The notes under the pieces were generated by a model. The model saw nothing but the letters and a program-made list of their open reading frames with translations, was not told the DNA's origin and searched no databases. Source: Kiloniellaceae bacterium (GTDB lineage: Bacteria > Pseudomonadota > Alphaproteobacteria > Kiloniellales > Kiloniellaceae). Taken from it: a DNA stretch of 9,329 nucleotides. The stretch is taken from NCBI GenBank assembly GCA_028280915.1, contig JANQKX010000559.1:1-9329 (forward strand), given 5' to 3'. The position numbers and the translations under genes are program-made. Below, one piece after another: positions 6,042-9,329 of the stretch. Within the stretch, counting starts at the first letter, position 1. The number at the start of each line of letters is the position of its first letter.

Positions 6042-6847
6042 CACTGCACCCACTTGCGCACATAGCCGGAGCTGTACTCAACGGCCATCACGATGGCAAT
6101 GATGATAAGCAGGATGGCGGCCGCCGAATCGAACTCGTAGCGGTCGAAGGCGGTGTTCAGCGTGGCTCCGATGCCGCCGCCGCCGACGATGCCCACCACG
6201 GCGGATTCCCGGAAGTTGATATCGAATCGGTAGAGACCAAGCCCAATCATGCGGGGCATCACCTGGGGCTGAACCGCGTAGTTCAACCATTGAAACCAGG
6301 AGGCGCCCGTCGCGCGCACGGCCTCGGCCTGTCCCGGGTCCATGTCCTCGATATCTTCGGCCAGAAGTTTACCGTAAAAGCCGATGGTTGCGATCGACAG
6401 GGTCACAAAGCCGGCAAATGGGCCGAACCCGAAAAGCTTTACGAAGAAAATGGCGAGAATGATCTCCTGAAACGATCGGCTGACCGCCAGAATGCCGCGG
6501 CAAAAAAGATAGACCCAGCGGGGCGCCAGGTTTTTGGCCGCGCCGAGACCGATCGGTATGGATAGGGCGATCCCGACCACCGTGGAGGTCACGGTCATCC
6601 ACAAGGATTCATAAATGCCATCCACGATCTCGTCCCACCGGGTGACAAAGTCCGGCGGAAAGAAGGCGGCGATGAAATTCAATCCGCGGGGAATACCCTC
6701 GGCCACGCGGCCCCAGTTAACGTCCATTGTCCCGAACGCCAGCGCCAGGTAGACCGCCCCGCCCAGCGCCAAGAACCAGCGCAAACGGCTGTCTTTGATG
6801 AGAGGCGGCTTGCTCCAGCGGCGCGGAGCTGTATGGACTTTGCTCAC
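6041..6847 (-). CDS. phnE1: Phosphonate/phosphite-type ABC transporter, permease subunit 1 (PhnE family)
   Basis: A 268-residue inner-membrane permease, the partner of the second PhnE encoded directly downstream. A basic N-terminus precedes a first membrane helix (about 24-41) and further hydrophobic segments near 86-103, 115-137, 143-157 and 242-257. The EAA loop reads EAVRATGAS (175-183), and the hallmark RFDINFRES (207-215) is followed by VVGIVGGGGIG. The gene starts with GTG at 6847; AAGGA at 6859-6863 lies 11 bases upstream. The gap after phnC is 51 bp and holds an inverted repeat that could mask this ribosome site. Its TGA overlaps the phnE2 ATG. PhnE1 and PhnE2 are clearly related but diverged, as expected for an old duplication giving a heterodimer. 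Confidence 0.93.
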   Translation of the reverse strand: MSKVHTAPRRWSKPPLIKDSRLRWFLALGGAVYLALAFGTMDVNWGRVAEGIPRGLNFIAAFFPPDFVTRWDEIVDGIYESLWMTVTSTVVGIALSIPIGLGAAKNLAPRWVYLFCRGILAVSRSFQEIILAIFFVKLFGFGPFAGFVTLSIATIGFYGKLLAEDIEDMDPGQAEAVRATGASWFQWLNYAVQPQVMPRMIGLGLYRFDINFRESAVVGIVGGGGIGATLNTAFDRYEFDSAAAILLIIIAIVMAVEYSSGYVRKWVQ

Positions 6848-6855
6848 GGCCCCGA

Positions 6856-6898
6856 GGTTCCTTTGCTTGATGCCCTTGCAACGGTCATTCGAGGAACC
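6856..6898 (-). promoter_or_regulatory. Inverted repeat that could sequester the phnE1 ribosome binding site
   Basis: Right after the phnC TAG the transcript reads GGUUCCU (6898-6892), which pairs perfectly over 7 bp with AGGAACC (6862-6856). The latter contains most of the only Shine-Dalgarno-like sequence of phnE1. The loop is 29 bases. Such a hairpin would tie phnE1 translation to ribosomes finishing phnC. Stability is moderate and the loop is long, so this is a suggestion only. Confidence 0.35.
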
Positions 6899-7756
6899 CT
6901 AGGTCATGCCGGCCAGGCGGTCGCGGTCAAGGCTGGGCGTCTCGTGGTCCACCCCGGCCGCCCCATCTTCACCTTGGTTATCGCTATCTTCGTCGACCTT
7001 GCGAATTGTCTCCGCCCAATCCTCTTCGCCATAGATTTCGGTCAGCACTTCCGGCGTCAGGCCCTCCGGCGGACCGTCATAGACGACCTCGCCCAGACGC
7101 AAGCCCACGATCCGCTCGGCGAACATCTGCGCCAGCATGACGTCGTGGATGTTGATGATGGCCGACAGGCGACGCTCGGCACAGAGCTCGCGGATCAGGC
7201 GCATGATCTGGCGCGAGGTTTTGGGATCAAGGCTCGCCGTGGGCTCGTCAACCAGCAAAAGTTCCGGATCTTGGATCAAAGCACGGCATATGCCGACGCG
7301 CTGGCGCTGGCCGCCGGACAATTCGTCGGCGCGTTTGTCCACCATGTGATCCAGCTCTACCCGCGCCAGCAGGTCGAACGCCGCATCGATGTCACTCTGC
7401 GGGAAGCGACGCAGGTAGCTGCGCCAGAAGCCCACATAGCCGAGACGGCCGGAAAGCACGTTTTCCATGACCGTCAAACGCTCGACCAGCGCGTATTCCT
7501 GAAAGATCATGCCCATGCGGCGGCGCGCGCGCCGCAACTGGGACTGTCCGAGGGCGCTAAGGGCCAGATCATTGAGAAAGATCTGGCCCGACGTCGGTTC
7601 AACGAGGCGGTTGACACAGCGGATCAGCGTCGATTTGCCGGCGCCCGAAGGGCCGATAAGGGCCATGACCTGTCCGTCCGGCACCTCAAGATTGACACCC
7701 TTCAAGGCCCGGTCGCCCGTCTTGTACTGCTTGACGAGATCGACCAACCGAAGCAC
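6899..7756 (-). CDS. phnC: Phosphonate/phosphite-type ABC transporter, ATP-binding subunit (PhnC)
   Basis: A 285-residue ABC ATPase that would power uptake through the two PhnE permeases. Visible in order: Walker A GPSGAGKST (35-43), Q-loop Gln86 in GMIFQEYAL, signature LSGGQRQRVGICRAL (146-160), Walker B LLLVDEP (166-172), D-loop ASLD (174-177) and H-loop His204 in NIHD. GMIFQEYALVERLTVMENVL, with a Gly/Trp-rich stretch and YLRRFP, is typical of PhnC. The GTG start (7756) has a good GAGGGGGAA (7764-7772) seven bases upstream. The usual PhnC end is near EIYGEE (240-245); here about 40 more residues follow, hydrophilic and acidic (around DEDSDNQGEDG), making the protein longer than the 262 residues of E. 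coli PhnC. The gene lies 49 bp downstream of phnD in the same operon. Confidence 0.95.
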   Translation of the reverse strand: MLRLVDLVKQYKTGDRALKGVNLEVPDGQVMALIGPSGAGKSTLIRCVNRLVEPTSGQIFLNDLALSALGQSQLRRARRRMGMIFQEYALVERLTVMENVLSGRLGYVGFWRSYLRRFPQSDIDAAFDLLARVELDHMVDKRADELSGGQRQRVGICRALIQDPELLLVDEPTASLDPKTSRQIMRLIRELCAERRLSAIINIHDVMLAQMFAERIVGLRLGEVVYDGPPEGLTPEVLTEIYGEEDWAETIRKVDEDSDNQGEDGAAGVDHETPSLDRDRLAGMT

Positions 7757-7805
7757 GACGCCGTTCCCCCTCAGATCGCTACAGCTTTTGTTTCGGCGCT
7801 ACGCT

Positions 7806-8786
7806 TTATTTGCAGTCGTAGGTCACGCCGTTCGCCGCATCGATCTTGCGGATCACGTCCCAATCGCTTTTGTGGTGGATGGAGATGAAACGTCCCTCCT
7901 TCTGGAACTCGGCCTGCAATTCCGAACCTTCCCAGGGAAAGGTGAAGAACGCTTCCTTTATTTTGGCGGCGACCACCGGATGGAGATTGTGGGCGTGGCC
8001 ATAGCCGGTCGTGGGGAAGGTCTGCGATTTATAGACCGTTCGGATCTGCTCCGGCTTGATCACCTCGCGGTCGAGCATGCGCTTTTTGACCGAATTGGCG
8101 ATCGCGGCAGCCTCGTAGTCCTTGTTGGCGACGCCGAGAATGGAGTTGTCGTGTTTTCCGGAAAAGGCCGTGCCGAAATCCTGGTCGGCAACCAATCCGA
8201 ATTCGCTCTTCAGGATCGCCGAAGGCGCCTTGAAGCCTGAGTTTGACGTGGGCGAGGTAAAGGCAAGATTCTTTCCCTTCAGATCGGTGGGGCTCTGAAT
8301 GGGGCTGTCGGCCGGCACGATAATCTCCATTTCGTAACCGTAGGACCCGTCATCCGATGCCATCATCGCGAAGGGAACAAAGCCGGCGCAGCTAACCGCC
8401 ACCGGATTGCCGCCGGTATTGACGCCCGCGACGTGAAGGCGGCCCGAGCGCATGGCTTCATACTGGGCGGCATAGGATTGCACGGGAAAAAACACTACGT
8501 CCTTGCCCGTCACCTCGGCCATATGGTCGATAAAGCCTGCCCAAACCTTTTGATAAACCGCCGGGTCCTCGACCGGCGTGTAAGAGAAGATAATGGTGTC
8601 GGGATCAACCCATTCGGCCGGATCCGAGGGCAGGTCGGCCACCAGATCGCCGTTGCGATCGCAATAGCGGGCGTCAAGCGTCCCGCGCGGGCAATCCTCG
8701 GCCGCATGTGCCGGCGCCGTCGCGGCGACACCAATGGCTAACAAAAGGGCTATGGAGCAGGCGTGTAAGGCGCGGAATGTGAGCAT
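7806..8786 (-). CDS. phnD: Phosphonate/phosphite-type ABC transporter, periplasmic binding protein (PhnD)
   Basis: A 326-residue solute-binding protein of the PhnD family and the first gene of the importer operon. The N-terminus is a classic Sec signal peptide: a short basic start, a hydrophobic core (about 11-22) and a likely cleavage after AHA (residues 26-28), leaving a mature protein that begins near AEDCP. The mature part has IIFSYTPVEDPAVYQKVW (65-82), the conserved strand opening the first lobe, and LAFTSPTSNSGFKAPSAIL (174-192), whose Ser/Thr-rich turn at a helix N-terminus is where this family binds the phosphorus oxyanion. Between the signal peptide and the fold there is an insert with Cys32, Cys42 and an Asp-rich loop DRNGDLVAD (43-51). 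ATG 8786 is preceded by AGGGAGAA. Candidate ligands are phosphonates, phosphite, hypophosphite or phosphate; no catabolic gene in the window decides this. Confidence 0.93.
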   Translation of the reverse strand: MLTFRALHACSIALLLAIGVAATAPAHAAEDCPRGTLDARYCDRNGDLVADLPSDPAEWVDPDTIIFSYTPVEDPAVYQKVWAGFIDHMAEVTGKDVVFFPVQSYAAQYEAMRSGRLHVAGVNTGGNPVAVSCAGFVPFAMMASDDGSYGYEMEIIVPADSPIQSPTDLKGKNLAFTSPTSNSGFKAPSAILKSEFGLVADQDFGTAFSGKHDNSILGVANKDYEAAAIANSVKKRMLDREVIKPEQIRTVYKSQTFPTTGYGHAHNLHPVVAAKIKEAFFTFPWEGSELQAEFQKEGRFISIHHKSDWDVIRKIDAANGVTYDCK

Positions 8787-8855
8787 GGTTTTCTCCCTAT
8801 GGAATGGCTGTTTCGACGCCTTGCCGGGCGTTCTGTTTTGAGGTGATGGTCGCGC

Positions 8856-8883
8856 ACGATATTTCGTTGATTCTGCGTAACAA
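8856..8883 (-). promoter_or_regulatory. Predicted promoter for the phnDCE1E2 operon
   Basis: On the minus strand the -35 is TTGTTA (8878-8883, 4 of 6) and the -10 is TATCGT (8856-8861, 4 of 6), with a 16-bp spacer. The start would be near 8849, giving a leader of about 60 bases to the phnD ATG. The half-match TTGTCAG upstream (minus strand, about 8906-8912) is the nearest thing to a PhoB half-site, but no second copy follows at the 11-bp phase. Confidence 0.35.
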
Positions 8884-9080
8884 AAGCTACATGCCGCGGT
8901 CTAGGCTGACAATCACAAAATACGGATCGACGTTTGTGTCCCCGCCGGCATGGCCGGTATCCTTGGTGCGGGATTTCGCCGGTGAGATCGTGCCGGTCGC
9001 GGGCCCTGCAAAGGGCCGCCTAAATGGGCTCGCAAGATTGCCGCCCCGATACCACGGCGGTCGTGGTTACGGCGGCTGGA

Positions 9081-9106
9081 TGACGGCAGGCGCCGTCACT
9101 GTTTTT
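9081..9106 (+). terminator. Possible rho-independent terminator, + strand
   Basis: TGACGGC (9081-9087), loop AGGC, GCCGTCA (9092-9098): a perfect 7-bp GC-rich stem with a 4-base loop, then CTG and TTTTT (9102-9106). The orientation serves + strand transcripts, yet no + strand gene ends here. On the minus strand no T run follows, so it does not fit as the terminator of the leftward right-edge gene. Confidence 0.4.
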
Positions 9107-9139
9107 GGGATCAGAAGGGCGTTTGGGATCAGGGGGGCG
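9104..9139. repeat. 18-bp tandem repeat, two copies
   Basis: TTTGGGATCAGAAGGGCG (9104-9121) is followed directly by TTTGGGATCAGGGGGGCG (9122-9139). The two copies differ only by AA to GG at the eleventh base onward. It sits just after the possible terminator and shares its T run. Confidence 0.85.
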
Positions 9140-9210
9140 GCCCGGCGTTTTTTTGGGCCCCGAGAGCCAACTCAGCCCCGGTGCATGGATGCCCGGCCTG
9201 TTCTCTCGCC

Positions 9211-9327
9211 CTAACCCTTTTCGCCGGCCAATTTTGGCGGGTTTTCGTCGTTGGCCGCTTCCGCGGGTGCCTCTGACTTGGCCCCTTCGTGGCGATAGGC
9301 TTCCAGCTCGTTTTTCAGCTGCTGCCG
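9211..9327 (-). CDS. Unrecognised protein, C-terminal 38 residues only
   Basis: A minus-strand frame enters from the right edge and ends at TAG (9211-9213). It reads RQQLKNELEAYRHEGAKSE, then an Ala/Glu/Pro/Asn-rich tail ending KLAGEKG. Codon use (mostly G or C in third position) resembles the other genes, which supports a real gene end. The first part could be the end of a helix or coiled coil and the rest looks disordered and charged. I do not recognise the family. It runs in the same direction as phnD, but the 424-bp gap argues against a common operon. Confidence 0.55.
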   Translation of the reverse strand, partial: RQQLKNELEAYRHEGAKSEAPAEAANDENPPKLAGEKG

Positions 9328-9329
9328 GG

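Larger units (their letters stand above)
8787..9210. other. 424-bp intergenic region between phnD and the right-edge gene
   Basis: No convincing protein gene is seen. From left to right it holds the phnD ribosome site (AGGGAGAA, 8791-8798), a predicted leftward promoter, a stretch with three + strand hairpins (8999-9019, 9046-9072 and 9081-9098), the last followed by five Ts, an 18-bp tandem repeat, and a T7 run at 9148-9154. A + strand open frame from 8804 to 9214 exists but has no ribosome site and no family resemblance. No Pho box matching the E. coli consensus is visible. Confidence 0.6.

Noticed and set aside
6833..7888. A 351-codon + strand frame across phnC
   Set aside because: Antisense to a gene with complete ABC ATPase motifs; a GC shadow.
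8787..8960. A Pho box for phosphate-starvation control of phnD
   Set aside because: Only a single TTGTCAG-like half-site is seen, with no second TGTCA-like half 11 bp away on the minus strand. A divergent Pho box cannot be excluded, but none can be claimed.
9139..9159. GGCCC/GGGCC pair around the T7 run as a second terminator
   Set aside because: The Ts lie inside the 11-base loop, not after the stem, and the stem is only 5 bp.
8804..9214. A 136-codon + strand frame divergent from phnD
   Set aside because: No Shine-Dalgarno before its ATG, it starts inside the phnD leader, has no domain, and includes the terminator-like hairpin and the tandem repeat. I treat the region as non-coding, with some doubt.

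Overview
This window looks like a chromosomal segment of a high-GC proteobacterium, most likely an alphaproteobacterium. That is an inference from the strong G/C bias at third codon positions, the family resemblance of the encoded proteins, and the layout of the phosphonate-type transporter with two permease genes. No RNA gene, CRISPR array, transposase or integrase is visible.

Left block (1-3341): two divergent two-gene units share a 170-bp control region. Leftward, a RidA-family imine/enamine deaminase gene is followed, with an ATGA overlap, by the first 158 codons of a GMC flavin oxidoreductase that runs off the window. Rightward, an NAD(P)-dependent aldehyde dehydrogenase is followed after 19 bp by a two-cysteine Asp/Glu racemase-superfamily enzyme of the maleate isomerase / arylmalonate decarboxylase / EutA type. 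Read together, an alcohol would be oxidised to an aldehyde (GMC) and then to an acid (ALDH). RidA would clear reactive imine or enamine intermediates, and the racemase-like enzyme would isomerise or otherwise process a small dicarboxylate or amino-acid-like product. The substrate cannot be read from the sequence. The shared region holds a perfect 17-bp palindrome and a perfect 9-bp GC-rich inverted repeat around the leftward promoter.

Middle (3342-5229): a 220-bp gap carries a good extended -10 promoter overlapped by nested inverted repeats. It leads into a complete glucose-6-phosphate isomerase gene (pgi), which has no obvious functional link to its neighbours.

Right block (5226-8786): a leftward four-gene ABC importer operon in the order phnD (binding protein), phnC (ATPase), phnE1 and phnE2 (permeases), for phosphonate, phosphite or a related phosphorus compound. 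Its last stop codon overlaps the pgi stop codon by four bases, so the two convergent genes have no terminator between them. No C-P lyase, phosphonatase or phosphite dehydrogenase gene lies in the window, so the transported compound remains open. PhnD carries an aspartate-rich loop spaced like a calcium-binding repeat just after its signal peptide.

Right edge (8787-9329): a 424-bp region holds a probable phnD promoter, three consecutive hairpins (the last followed by a T run on the + strand) and an 18-bp tandem repeat. It is followed by the last 38 codons of an unrecognised leftward gene.
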